Source of the DNA: Styela clava
Lineage: Eukaryota > Chordata > Ascidiacea > Stolidobranchia > Styelidae
DNA: 64,000 bases
Direction of reading: 5' to 3'
Assembly: GCF_964204865.1 (NCBI RefSeq)
Contig: NC_135259.1
Location: forward strand, 4,340,001-4,404,000
Shown here: piece after piece, positions 10,058 through 22,830 of the stretch
Numbering within the stretch: position 1 is the first letter of the stretch
Layout: every line of letters begins with the position of its first letter
Program-made: the position numbers and the translations under genes
Notes under the pieces: generated by a model
What the model saw: the letters and a program-made list of their open reading frames with translations, nothing else
Told to the model about the DNA's origin: nothing
Databases searched by the model: none

Positions 10058-13000
10058 CTTAAAAGAAATGTTTTATTTTAATGTTTCAGGAAGTAGAACA
10101 AAATTTGATTACAAGATTACATTATAAATATAGAGTTATTATTAGGTCGTTCCGCTCATGGGCTATACACGTGGAGTATATGAATGAGTGAATGTTTGAT
10201 TTGGTCGGGTAGTATACTGATTTGACATAACATGCAAATTTGTGACAATGGAAATCATACAGTTACTGAAGCCTTGAGGCATTCATGCCCACGCGTGCGT
10301 TCGGAAAGAAATGTGATAGACTAATGGTGGATGAATCGTAATTTAAACATTGTCCCACCACTCCATCATCCATGATCCACAATTGATTACCGGTAGGTGT
10401 AATTCACTTGACGATTTCAAACTGAAGAGTGCAATTGAATAACAGTACAATACATGGAATGTGTTATGCTAAGCAAATTTTCGGTACGAGATTGGTAAAA
10501 ATGTGACATTTACATTTTCTTTCTGATTATTTACTTACATTAGAAGTTCCTGTACATGCAACGAAATCACACTGTGAAAGTATATGCACGTCTGTGAGTA
10601 TACCCTCTAGGCCTCCAACGCCTTCTTGATTAGTGTCGGTTGGTGTCGTAATAAATTCGTACTTTGGATATCTGGTTAATACAGTGCAAGTTGAATAGAA
10701 AATGTTTTAACATACTTTTAAACCTAAAATTAGCATCTGCCTTAGGTTATGATCATTAACATTTTGTACAATTTTAGCCTTCCTTAGATATTTTGCTACT
10801 CGAATATAGGCGTTGCCTAAGATGGGCAACTATTTTCAATGTAATCTTTATTTCGCATTGATTTTGAACTTGGCCAATGTGGTGATTTTTGATGACATTC
10901 ATAAACGAAAGAACCCAAATTCCCAATTACTTGAACACAGAGGTGGCGCATTGTACCGGTACGATATATAAGGCCTTTGAACTGAGTACAGAGTTTGCTG
11001 CAAAGATCGGCTGACAACTGTGACGAAAGGGGGCAGAATAAACATTCATTCATGCCACAACTGGTGTGCTTATTTATTTAGGAAATTTTGAATGAAGCAT
11101 CGGATTCATTCGGAGAAAAAGTAAAAACTAAAGTAAGACCTTCTTGCGTCTTGAACTATTTTTTGAAATACTGAAAACTTAAACCGATTGGTATATTAGT
11201 TATGAAATAGGCGATTTTTCTCAATAATAACAACAATCACCACAACAACAATAAGAAAACGATCCATAAGCACACTTTGGGTCCAATAAAACGTACAATC
11301 TCACAAAGAGAATTATAAGTGACAAAAAAATGAAATATATTTCAATACATACTTGTTTTTCAACTCCCCTAAAACCGAATTGTCGTCTGTTGCAACATAA
11401 ACTCTTCGTTGTTTTATATTTTGTTCGTCGAACCAAACTTCAACAAAAAACATATATTCTTCAACTTCATGTTTTGAGGCTTCCAACTCCAATTTGTCGC
11501 CTCGTCGGATATGAATTCTTGAAAATACGAAAATGAATCGTTGATGAGGCAGTTCATGTTCTAATTCAAAGGGTAAACGACTCTGGTTTTGTAGTGTCTT
11601 TATTTCTAGGGACATCTAGCTTAATATAATGACTAATGAGCCCTTTATAAAACCTTGTCAAACCAGTAGGGAAATAGATTCGGCATGACTATAGACAGTG
11701 GTTCTTAAACTTTTTTGAACGCGACCCAAATCTGAGTTTTATGAATACTCGCGAGTCGCGACCCAATCCTTAACATTGCAAATGTATTTCTAATGTCAGT
11801 ACTCATTGACTCAAATACAGATAATTGACCTAGTGTGATTAATGAAATTCCCCCTTCATTTTATATTATATATATCGACTCTATTTCACTGGGAGATGCG
11901 CAAGTCGTCACTAGAATCCAGGCGATTGTGAGCCTTGGTTTTAATAACCGTACGGAATATCCTTGCTCGCACAGACACGTGGTCGCGAATGGTAGCAGAA
12001 AAGTCAAAGCTTCATTTCCAATTACCTATACCGCTGTCCGTTGCAAACATGACATTCTAGCTAGGCCTTCGGCAACACTCGCAATATACCACCCATTACT
12101 CATCACATCGTTTTGGTTATTTTGCTTCAATAAGATGACATCGCGCGGTCATAACAACGACAAGCGACTTGCATGGTAACTGACACAAAACACGTTACTG
12201 GTATAAACTGTGACGCAAGAATGTGCTCAAGACAGTTCTTTCCGTAATTAACAAATTATAGTTCATTGTTGAAGATCAATTGATACAATGAACCAGCTCA
12301 AAGGTTCAGCCACTCCTCTAAGATTGCTCTTGCATTGACGAGCTTGGCGCGACCCATTTTCAAAATGGGTCGCGGCCCATACTTTAGGAACCACTACCAT
12401 AGACAATCAATCGGGAAATTTGCATAATATTTCACTCTTGCGCTTAATTACATTCTATCCAAGACATTGAACTTTTGTGACCAACCATTATTAGGATATT
12501 ACAGAAAAGTATGTTCACCAGTTTGTTGCCACTATTTGCGAAGTACAAAAATATTAGTTTTCTTATCGTACATTTTTGCACTGATCGTTTACCAATGTTT
12601 GATCCAATGCAAAGAGAACAAAGCCAAGAACTCACCCAGCTATTGGATGTTTGAAACCAGTTTCTTCCAATTTATTCTGTATTTTTTTCTTATGTTCAGA
12701 TTGCATCCTCATAGCATATCCAACAAATTGTGATATCCACCACACATAAGGATGCCCATGATTTTCTACAAGATCATTTGCTATTTCGCATGGGATTGAT
12801 GTTGCTGTCCACCCAGGTGCTAGTGCAGGACCTCCTCTCACCACGAAGTCAACTAGATATCAGAGAAAGTTTTGACCATCAAAATTTTCAACACTGGAAA
12901 TTAACAACAGAAAATGATCTATATTTATCTGTATCTGTAAACCTACCTGGGTCCAGAAGTCCGAACATCAATTTAGGAGGAATAACACGTCTAATTTCAG

Positions 13001-16000
13001 ACTTATAGAGAGAAAATAATGGTATTTTGAAGTCGTCGCAGCCACTCAGTGGAGCAAAGATATGACTCCAACCATCAGAGTCGTATTTCCATCCTTCCAT
13101 CCGATAAATTAGAGTTCTTTGTTTTTCAAACGCAGGAAGGAAGCATTGTATTATGGAATGCAATTCGCTACCAAATCCAGCTATGTTTCGTACGTTACAA
13201 ACATGAAGTTGGGCCTTTTTACAATCCACAGGATTCTGAAATTGAGAAATCAAATTCAGGTGCTTATTTTAGCATAGCATATGAGTACAATTTTAAATAC
13301 TTTTATTTGAGAAATTCTAGAATAAATAGTATTTCATGCTGATTTCTAATTTAGCTGCGTTTTTCAATAATCAATATGGCAGAGAACACACCTGATGTTT
13401 AAAAATCTCTATGCAATAATAAAGTTCATGGGGCAATGAAGTGCTAACATATTTTCCAAAATAATCAAAAAAGGAATTCAGCTTGTGAGATTGTCTGTAT
13501 TTCTCAAAAGGAAATTCATAACTAACTTGTTATTGCTCCACTATTAATTCTTTGAGTTGTGTATCATAGATTTGTTTTAATCAAACCTAAGATACACAGA
13601 ATCCAAGAAATCATTCTAGAGGACGAGTAGAGGAGGAATAGCACCATAATATTCTGAAATGTTGTTCAGTTGTCAATTTGCAAACAATCATACAAAATAT
13701 AAAAATGACCACTTTCAAACCTGCTGTTTTTGTATCGTATCTTGTACAATGGTTTGTAACTTCTTGATATTTTTTCTAGCAACTGCAGTCGACTCATCCA
13801 TAACTTCTTTTATTTCCTTCCGCAGATCTCTGTAAACCATAGTAAAGTAAAAAGAGCCATATCATATGAACATTAATTCGCAAATTAACGTGAAATATTC
13901 TTAAACACATAACGCACAAAAAAACGCACATGGAGTCTCTTATGTTACCATTATGTTCTTATGTTACGGCACACTACCATCACCTAACACATGTAGCCAA
14001 GAGAAGTAGGAGTACGTACGCGAAGGTAAACCCTTTTAGGAAACACTTCAGTTGTACTATTAAAAGGGTAAATTCAAATGGTCCGTTGCTTTGTGACACA
14101 AAGACAATACCATCAACAACAAAAACTAAGCCAAAACTTGGTAACTGTATTTTTATTGGATTTCTGGAAACTAGTGTCTTCCCAGCTGAGTGGTGTGTGT
14201 CATCAGTTGACTCATCAGAGTTGGTATATTATAGGAGTAACTTTGGTTGTGGTTATGGGTCTTTACTTAAAGTTGAGGAAAACTGTTCATCCACTCGATA
14301 AGTAATAATCTTAGATTATTTTCCATTCGAGTTGACAAAGGCTAAATTATTGGATTGAATTACGAAACGAGTGAACGAACATTTGTTAACATTGGGTATT
14401 ATGAAGAATGTGGTAACCGCGGTATAATTTCACATTTCATGTAGTTTCGGTCTGATTGATCTTGTTCATCTGGCAGTTTGGAAAATAAATATTAAAATAA
14501 GCATCCATGAAAACATATCAACCCCCTATTGATATTGTATCACGAAAAAACACTTTTTATATATATTAGGTAAAATACGTAAACTTGTTAAACTTCATCA
14601 ATCAGCCCGACAAAGAAAACGCATCATGACCAAAACTACTAAAATGCAAAATTTTGTTCTGATGACCACATTTACAAGACCTAATGTTAAAAATTGTTCG
14701 AATATACAGCATTTTATTTTCGTGTTGGTTGAATTTCATCGACTAAGCTCCCGTTTTCACTGATTGAGATCATTTCAAATTTATACAGACTCCAGCGAAA
14801 CAAGATCAATTTCATTGATAGAAATATTAAAATTTACCACAGTCTCACGAAGTAGGCAATAGCATACCAGTTTTTGGTGCTAAATATATCAGTTTTCGAA
14901 GACAAGTTAGCGAGTCCCCACAGCCAGGGGAAAGGGTATAATTGCATTTTTTTAACGCGTGTGGGCAGTTTTCGCGTTATAACAACTCCTCAAATATCCT
15001 TCACTACATATACCTTCAGCAGAATAGCACATTCCCTATATGGACAGAACGCAGGCTCAGGAAATTACGCTCTAATAAACTCAAATGCAATTTAACAGTA
15101 TTTAAATTTCTGGATGCGAGTGGATTTGAGACTAAAAACTCGTCAGTCTCGCCTATCCCCTTTTGATAATATAAGCTGAAAAATATATTGCTGATAAAAT
15201 TAAAAGAGTAGTCGCATGTAGTTTTCCATGTAGTAAAAAATATATTTCAATTTTGCTTTACGAAATACCTTTTATTACACACAGCGGTTCACAAAAATAA
15301 ACGCTGAATGCGCGTTTATTCACAAATTAATTAAAACAATTATCATCGACACATAACTAGACACAAAAACATTTATTAGGAAATGACTACGATATCCGTT
15401 ATTCTCTACCATATCACTTATTGAAAATGAAACAATACAAATAATTCATGCACAATGAGCCATTTTATCCCATTATATATAGGTTTTATGCAAAAACTAT
15501 TAAAATTACCACACAGTAGCTCCACTCAACCGACCTCTTTCCGCACTGTAATAAATTGAAACTAAGCAATGTGATGTATATCAAACAACTTTTAATTGTT
15601 TTGTTGTTGTTAATTTGCTAATTGAATATCTTGGGATTTTTTTGCAGATATTAGAATTATTCTTCGTGAGAATGTAAAGTGAACGCCAGCGCTACTATAT
15701 AGATCAGCAGGGTGGTCCAAGGTTGTTGTCGCCTTCGCGGGCCACAAAATCAATTTTGCATTGTTCGCGGGCCACAATAGTGTCAGAAATAGGTAAACAG
15801 GGCAATACAAAACAAACACTTTCATAGTGCAAACAATTGATCAGTGTTTGTCATTTATCAAGCTAAAACATGCAAAATACGCCTGAAAAATCACTGAAAC
15901 ATGCAAAAGTTTTGCTCTATCTACATTAAATGTAAGATTTCAAACTCTTCATAACGGAGAAAGTGCTCCCGCGAATGTAAGTGCTCTCGAACATCGATGG

Positions 16001-19000
16001 GGTTCTCAAAGCAAAATTTGGAAATGCTCATTGCTCACATAATAGCAAAATTCTTATTTAGATTACATTTTTCATACCTGCTGAATGATTGATTATCATA
16101 TTCTACCAAATGTAAGGTACAAGAGAGTAATTACTAATTTTTCTGACATATTAGAATCATATTGTGTAATATTGTTTAGTCTGGTTGCAAAACATCACCA
16201 GAAGGAAATATATTCTCAGGACATAACATTATTAATTATTTATTATATTTACTTATTATAAAGTTGGAACATATTCCCAACCAAAAAGATGGAAAGTCAA
16301 TGAATTTGGACTACCCAAGCACACTATTCAACTTCGCTAGTTGCTTCAGCTAGCCATAATATTAGTCAATTCAGTGACATTAGTCATGTAACAAGATGTC
16401 GAAAAGATTTTCAGAATATTTTTAAGACGAAACAACACCAAATGCGGTTTTTCGATTTCCCTTCAGCAAGGGCTACGCGGGCCACGGATAATGACGCTGC
16501 GGGCCTGGCTTTGGACAACCCTGATATATATTATGGATACTTCCTAGCATCACGCTCAAATCCAGACATAATCTCGCATTTTTACACCTACATGCACAGA
16601 TTGGACGTTTGTTGTCGAGTCTATTGAATATAATAACGTACACGAGATTGACAGAACCTTATAACTTATATACCATATAACTTATGACCAAAAGAACCGC
16701 AGAAAACGGGACAGCAAAATGATAGTACTACATGTTTTACCATGAAATGTGGGCAGCTGTTTACAAAATGAGTTCTAAAGCAAACTATTATAGGAGAACG
16801 AAATTTAAGTTCCATATTATATTGTATATTAATATTAAGAGGGACAGGGGCACAAGCATTTCAACTGGGGTTCTGAAAATAACCATTTTGCAGCACGTAA
16901 ACTCTCTATCATTAAACGATGCCAAAACAATTCCAGCGATGGTACTATTCTGTCAATTAGTGGTTAGCAAGTTTCGTGTGAAAGTTTGGTTGATGCAGAT
17001 ATAAAATAATAGGTAAATTTGAATTTTAAAAAGCGAATGTTAGTAATTGATGTATTCGTCCAAAAATCGAATTCGAATAATATTGATGAACTTTGAACAA
17101 TGCTGAATGCTGAAAGTGCATCAACGAAGACTTCTTACAGCGTAGAACACCAAATCATTTCGAATTTAGCGAATAATAGAACAAACTTGATTCATCACAT
17201 CTGTGGTCTCATTTTGATTATACATAGGCTGCTTGACAATTGAGACTGCAAATACTTTTTAGAAATTGGTACAACACAGTTACGTATGGGAAGCGCGCAC
17301 TGGATAGGGAAGGAATCTGTATTACTGTGAATTACCGTCAGTATTCAATCGTTATTGTTTTGTTATAGATCATATTATCCTGAGTAACATTCCGAATTAG
17401 GTGCTTTCAATAATTTTTGATTCATATTTTTTGTATTTTAATAAAATTCCCCTAAATTTCATCAATTCAACAATTCATGAATCAATTTTTGGTTCTGGTA
17501 GTTTTATATTTGCCCAATTTTGGTAAAAACCAACAAAAAAATTTGCCATGTCAACACCTAGGCACAAACGCGAAACAACGATTAACAAATGCTGATCAGG
17601 AAGCAATATAATTGACCTGCTTTGCCGACTGCCGGAAGTCTGCTACGAAACATTCATTCAGCCATACAATACGTAGCATTTCACAAGTACATATATAAAG
17701 TGTTTGAGCATGTCACCTGTGTCCGTCGTGTGAATTAGTACATAGAGCGAAGAGTTTCGTGAAAAACGTCATCACGATGAAATTATTCAATACGATACCG
17801 GTACAAACACTCATTTCACTTACTGGAACTGATTAGGAATATTTGCTTTTCTCCAGCATGTATTTCTATCATGCGAATTTGAGAAATTAAATAAGTTAAC
17901 TTAAATATGGCTATATTACTTGGATATGTGCGCAACCACCCACGACTATATATTGAAACGTACATGTATCCATCATTTACATTCATATGCACGGTGCTTG
18001 GTAGATCGAGTTTTCGGGCAGATGATGTGATGTGTAGCCAGTAGTTCTTGACATCCTCAAGTAAATTCCACAAAACCTTGAATTCTGATTTCTGCGAAGA
18101 ATAAAGATAAACAGAAATTTATTATTGGCAATGTAGTTCAAAAAATAAAGACATCGTCTATGTGGGATAATCCATTGGAACATTTTTGATTGTTAGAATT
18201 ATTTTAGTATCGAAACAATGTACCATTCAACACTAATGTTTACTTACCGCTTCGGTCTCGCATTGTTCGCCATCGAGAAATCGGCCGACGGAATCAAACT
18301 GACTGACGAGAGTACTGTGAAAATAATATTGTTCATTGCAGAAAGGAAATTTGTTATTCACAAATTCTACCGATACTATTCAGCAAATATAATTTTTAGG
18401 GAATTCCGGTATAAATTGTTGGTTCCATTACATTTGAACCCACGTACATTTGAACCCATGACAATTGCACCTGCATGCTATTGCACATATGGAAATTTTT
18501 TTTGTTCTACGGATAGTTGAACCCATACTAACCCTAACCCATGGGTTTTAGCACCCGAATATAGATTGAACCCGCGGATATACACGTGGGTTCAAATGTA
18601 CATGGGTTCAAATGTACGGTCACCTAAATTGTTGAATGGTTGAAGTTTGCAACTAAATCATCAGATGGTCTCTGACGCATCATTGCAATTCAGCGACAAG
18701 AATTTACGCAAAAAAAATTATACGTGGTCAACTGGTCACAAATATTTAATCCTGTCCTCTTCACAATCTTCCATTAATTAATATCGCAAATTTGATTTGG
18801 GCAACTGTAACATCACGGGGAACTCACTCGTATCCATCCCGAAGCGACTGAAGGATATTTCCATTTCGTCCAGATTGATTTATGAATAATGCTGATATTG
18901 TAATCCAATACTTTTTAAATTTTGATTGAATGATCTTAATTCTATTCTTTTTTCCATGTTGATTTGATTCGTTAAAGCTGAAACAAACAATTTTGGCAAG

Positions 19001-20803
19001 TCTTGTTTGAGGAATTCAAAGCATAACAAAAAGAAGTTATCTGGCAATTGTTTGAATAAATAATCCCAAATCTAATCTACCTGCATGCTGGTTATTCCCA
19101 AAAAACATCTACGGAAAAAACATGTTCAAGAGTGTACAATTTAATCTGGAAAGTTGTCAACGATATGCCAGCAACAAATAATTTCTGTGCAACAAATAAT
19201 TACATGGGTTGTATTTCAAAAGGGAATTACAAAATTGAGTGAATATATCAAGCATTTGCCATCAGTTCCGAAAGTATTTTCGCTAAAATTGTAAAAGAAA
19301 GGTCTCTCACCTGCGTAGACAAGGTTTACCCATACGAGGCACCAATAATTGTTCCTTCCATCTCGATAACTTCGTAGATGCTTTTATTTGCTCGGAAACT
19401 GAATACCTGGAATTAAAATAAGAAATAAGCTGCTGGTAAATGACAGCTTTACCTATAGATGATATGACCTAAAAAACTCTGTAAATTTGTAATAATGAAT
19501 CAAGAGTATCCGTATTTGCAACGTTTTTATTTTTGTATTTAATGGCACATTGCTGTTCTAGCGTGACTGCTGTGACGGATATGAGCCTCGTTAGACATAG
19601 ATAGACCTGCCCACGCATCATAGTGTTTCCTCAACGTTTTTTTTTTAATTTGCCAAGGTAGTTCTGACTGTCTGTGAGCATCCGAGTAAAAAATTTGTTA
19701 AGGTAGTTTCGATTCAATTTTGAATGTGTGTGCCATGTCCCACCTTTGAATGTATCAACTTATCACGGACAATTTTTTGTAGAGTATTTGATTTTTATAT
19801 ATTTTTTGGCGTTATACATAAAGTAGACTTCGTTCGCAAGACATAAATTTTTAAAAGTCAACCCTGCCGAAATCGACCGATAATTAGTAGGGTCCGCTGA
19901 TGACGTTTTACTGAAAACTTGTCGGCGTACTTTTGCATTAGGTTAACGACAATTACAGAGATCTTTGCGTCATTTTCAACCGTGTGCGAGTTCCATTGGG
20001 CGTTGTATTTGCCAAACACAACAGTGGTACATACAAATATTTTCGAATATTATGGTTGCATTATTGTAAATAACAGTAAACTTAACAAATCGAGGTTAGA
20101 ATATACTCAATCTCTATGCCTGACCTATTGCTATACCATAATTCCAAGTGAAATAACGGATACTAGGCTATTTTTTGTCTCAAATCATAAAGCTTTTATG
20201 CTTTATTTGGGTTTTGTCTGCTTTTCTGATTCTGTAACCGGCATATATATATATGTATAGTCAATATCAGCATAAATGTACATATGCTTCAATAGAGGTT
20301 GAATACCCTACTGGCGAACGTGCGATAAATGTACGTTCTAGAAGGGTTTCTGAAGAGGCCGTTTCTGAACTGCAGTCGATTTTTGTTTTCAAAAGGTAGA
20401 AAGCTAAAAATTTTCTTGCTAACCCACTTTTAATACTTTCAGCGAGATCTAAACAATGCATTCTTTCACAGATATTGCCTTTGAATATCAATTTCCCACA
20501 TTGTATTCCTTATGCTTGTACTGTTGTATCATAGTAATTAGGATACTAGTATTTTAGTAAGTCTGTTTTAAATAAGGCTTTGTTCGTTTTCCAGAAGTCT
20601 CCATATAATATATTATTCTCAGATAAAAGCTACAAGTTGCCATCAAAAACCATGATGAAGCTAATACCGAACAGATAACTTACCACGCACCTTCTCGAAT
20701 ACATCAAATGATATGATGCAGTGATCATTACAACAGAAATAAACAACAAGATGATCCTTCTTTTATTTTTCAGCTTTCTCAACATATTCTGCCAACTATC
20801 CAT
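9710..20803 (-). CDS. FUT8: Alpha-1,6-fucosyltransferase (FUT8-like), 10 exons
   Basis: Type II Golgi enzyme that transfers fucose from GDP-fucose to the innermost GlcNAc of N-glycans. Exons, 5' to 3': 20803-20691, 19406-19311, 18891-18828, 18091-17964, 13829-13721, 13235-12947, 12852-12636, 11517-11353, 10671-10539, 10057-9710. Phases agree at every junction and the sum is 1662 nt, a 553-aa protein against about 575 aa in vertebrates. Order: short basic cytoplasmic tail, membrane anchor (residues 17-35), helical stem (to about 170), catalytic domain with HIRRGDK (341-347), EEYM (358-361), ATDD (381-384) and DVHILSQCDF (421-430), then a C-terminal SH3 domain. No frameshift or stop is seen. 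The start is the ATG giving MDSWQNMLRK, which places six to ten residues before the basic patch; the ATG at 20785 is an alternative. The larger introns carry hAT-type elements. Confidence 0.92.
10539..11517 (-). CDS. FUT8: FUT8 exons 8-9: GDP-fucose binding core
   Basis: Exon 8 (11517-11353) and exon 9 (10671-10539). Exon 8 encodes the conserved GT23 peptide HIRRGDK (vertebrate HVRRTDK, which binds the pyrophosphate), the EEYM segment and the ATDD motif. Exon 9 encodes YPKYEFI and DVHILSQCDFVACTGTSN, which aligns with the vertebrate DIHFLSQADFLVCTFSSQ region holding the essential Asp and Ser. The vertebrate Thr of RRTDK is Gly here. Both Cys of the local disulphide (CTGTSNIC) are kept. Donors are GTATGT and GTAAGT. 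Confidence 0.93.
11696..12396. mobile_element. Non-autonomous hAT element in FUT8 intron, 0.7 kb
   Basis: Left end CAGTGGTTCTTAAACTTTTTT; right end reads, inverted, AGTGGTTCCTAAAGTATGG. The subterminal GCGACCCA blocks (11731-11764 and 12349-12376) are mirrored too. Flanks ACTATAGA and ACCATAGA match at 7 of 8 positions, as an 8-bp hAT duplication would. The expected final G is missing or mutated, so the right border is uncertain by 1 bp. The 114-codon frame inside (11835-12179) shows no transposase motif. Confidence 0.8.
12636..13235 (-). CDS. FUT8: FUT8 exons 6-7: catalytic domain, N-terminal half
   Basis: Exon 6 (13235-12947) starts NPVDCKKAQ, aligning with NPKDCSKAK of vertebrate FUT8, and contains FEKQRTLIY and the GWSHIFAPLSGCDDF block. 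Exon 7 (12852-12636) contains GHPYVWWISQFVGYAMR and ends GFKHPIAG, closely matching the family (GDPAVWWVSQFVKYLIR, GFKHPVIG). The Cys residues expected for two of the three local disulphides are present, but the third pair is replaced by Ala and Ser (residues 189 and 193). Confidence 0.93.
13721..20803 (-). CDS. FUT8: FUT8 exons 1-5: membrane anchor and helical stem
   Basis: Exon 1 (20803-20691) gives a Lys/Arg-rich cytoplasmic tail and the hydrophobic stretch IILLFISVVMITASYHLMY. Exons 2 (19406-19311), 3 (18891-18828), 4 (18091-17964) and 5 (13829-13721) encode a helical stem with low family conservation. They include KVLWNLLEDVKNYW, which aligns with the ELWFFLQSELKKL region. The stem exons were chosen because donors (GTGCGT, GTGAGA, GTGAGT, GTACGT, GTTTGA) and acceptors join in one frame; the 64-bp exon 3 is needed to keep that frame. 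This is the least certain part of the gene model. The 4.1 kb intron between exons 4 and 5 contains the element at 15705-16523. Confidence 0.75.
15705..16523. mobile_element. hAT-like element in FUT8 intron, 0.8 kb
   Basis: Left end (from 15708) CAGGGTGGTCCAAGG and right end CTTTGGACAACCCTG are imperfect inverses. GCGGGCCAC blocks occur inside both ends (15737-15745, 15768-15776 and 16478-16486). Flanking 8-mers ATATAGAT and ATATATAT match at 7 of 8, but they are low-complexity, so the target duplication is suggestive only. No transposase frame. Confidence 0.65.
18421..18624. mobile_element. 204-bp palindromic MITE with 9-10 bp TSD
   Basis: The left end GGTTCCATTACATTTGAACC and the inverted right end GGTGACCGTACATTTGAACC share a long inverted repeat. 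The motif ACATTTGAACCCA occurs twice in each arm. It is flanked by a direct repeat TAAATTGTT(G) at 18412-18421 and 18625-18634. A 9-bp duplication with GG termini is typical of Mutator-like elements. It lies in the FUT8 intron between exons 3 and 4 and contains one CTAACCCTAACCC stretch in the middle. No coding capacity. Confidence 0.82.
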
Positions 20804-21159
20804 AAATAATTGAAGGCTCATATCTGAAAATAACATAAATCCATACCAAAAATAGACAGCAAGAATGGCTATCGTTACTGCATCACCGTGTTTCATGCTA
20901 CATGCTGCGACAGCGTACGACTAACCGAGCAGCACCTTTCGATATGCGTCGGTTCCCATGAGAGATGGAATAAACCTCCCGTCTAATTTAACATTGCTAA
21001 TAAGAGAATTGAGTTTGAGCCTTTTCTCAGCTCGCTACTCTAATATTCGACTGAATCCTTCTGCTCAACTATAAGAGTATTGAAACGACTGCGTTGTTGT
21101 GACATTCACTGATTTCACACAACAGTGTCAATCCCATCAGCCTCTTCCTGCTCTTGATG

Positions 21160-21600
21160 TCAACGAGTGTTGAAAATCTAGCATCACATAAATGAGTGTA
21201 ACCATGTGAACAGGGAGTTAAATAGATTGTGGTTACCAATATTTAGCTGTATAAATGGTCAATTCACCAACTACCACGCTTTCAGTTTTTCTTATTTCAG
21301 TTAAACATTAACGAATTGATGTTGTAGTTGCCGAAACAGAACTACGACAATGTTACGGATTGTAGTTACGCTTCAATAGTTGATAACAATAAAGTGGGAA
21401 ATTGGATACTTCGGTTGCGAATAAGTGGTTTAATTCAAAACAATGTGTCGTTATGTCTGACAGAATTTCTCGGACAAACTAGCAAGTATTTCTGTGTACG
21501 ATGACTATCGATTGCTCACTTTTTATAAAATATTGTCAAACATGGTGATCCAAAAAACAAAACCCATTAAATTTCAAAAAATGAGGCCAATTTTTTCTGC
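21160..21600 (+). repeat. Left copy of a diverged direct repeat
   Basis: This stretch resembles 23550-24470. Examples are AAAATCTAGCATCACATAAAT against AAAATGTAGCTTCACATAAAT, the shared CTTTCAGTTTTTCTT segment followed by TCAGTTAAA, and GGTGATCCAAAAA near the end. The two copies bracket the inverted block at 21675-23438. Similarity is patchy with indels, so limits are approximate. Confidence 0.5.
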
Positions 21601-22830
21601 ACTAACTTCAACAATGAAATTATTAAAACGACTGTGCTGTTATTATGTTTACTGATTGTACATCAATAAGATGAATGCCTAAGACTATGATAAATGTTTC
21701 GACAATCCCGACTACATTAACATTCCTCACCTAAAATGTTTGAATTGAAAAACCAAGAAAGATTACCACGTGAGCTCAGCAACTTTAATCAAAATAAAAT
21801 TGCGACACAACAGACTACTATTTGATATAAATTTATGAAAATACGAGAGAAAATTGGAGGATAGAATTAATTAACATTGAAGACATCTGCCTCGCAAATG
21901 CTTTGTTCTAGTCCCGGGCATACCATTGTCTGTCTGTCGTGCTATATTTATTCACGGTTAAAAATAAAGGATTTCAAATTAAACCCGGAGCCTCGTTATG
22001 TCATAAATCCTGAAATATATATTTGAGTTAATCCAGTATAACTTCATAATAAATATATGTTTACAAAAATTTTGAATTACTAGTCTGAAAATAGCTAGCT
22101 TTTTACTGACATTTTATTACAAATAGTTTCGGGAGCTTTCAATTACACCTACGACATGTGCACGTCAGAGATTTCGCTTAATTGGCAGTTATTTATAGAA
22201 TTGGAAAATGTCGCGGAACTAGACTTGTAGTAAAAGTTTTTATGCCGAAGCCTCAAGGATTTACTTTTGAGGTCAAACAGCGCCTTAGTAAACGAAGCCA
22301 TAAATTATGTGGGATAATTACGGTGTTAACGTTTTTCGTTGAGAGAAACAAAAAAATCTTCGATTGGTACCAAGAAAACTTAAACCTATCGTTTTTCGAA
22401 AGTTGTTAGTACTGGACACAATACAAGAGCCATATTCAATTTCATTTTATTGATTTTACTCTACTCCCAAAATCTATAGTTCACGAAATGTTACTTGTCG
22501 ATCATTTATTTATCTACTAATTATGAAATCTGCAGTTTTATATTTCGTTTTAGATTGTTATGCAAAATGTTACAACATCTTTTGATAGTCACGCTTGTGA
22601 CATTGAAGTCTAAAACAGCAGTTTTGTATCGCAATGATCACAACACTGCTGGATCGCACTTTGAATTTCTGCTGAAACAATGTTTCGTCGTTCGCATTCA
22701 CTCTTTTGTAATAGATTATTTATCAATTTGCACCTGCCTTTAGTTTTGTTTTCTCCGTGCCCTGATAACGCGTACTTCAGTCTTCGATTGCACAATATGT
22801 ACGGCTTGCTTTAACTAATATTCTGTATTT

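Noticed and set aside
20804..20896. Longer FUT8 N-terminus starting at ATG 20896
   Set aside because: It would add a second hydrophobic segment before the anchor, unlike any type II glycosyltransferase. The ATG at 20803 gives the usual short basic tail.
21870..21990. tRNA-like GTTCTAGTCCCGGGC stretch in the inverted block
   Set aside because: It resembles a B box, but the counterpart in the gene copy reads TTTTAGGCCCAGGC and no A box or cloverleaf can be drawn, so no tRNA gene or second SINE is called.
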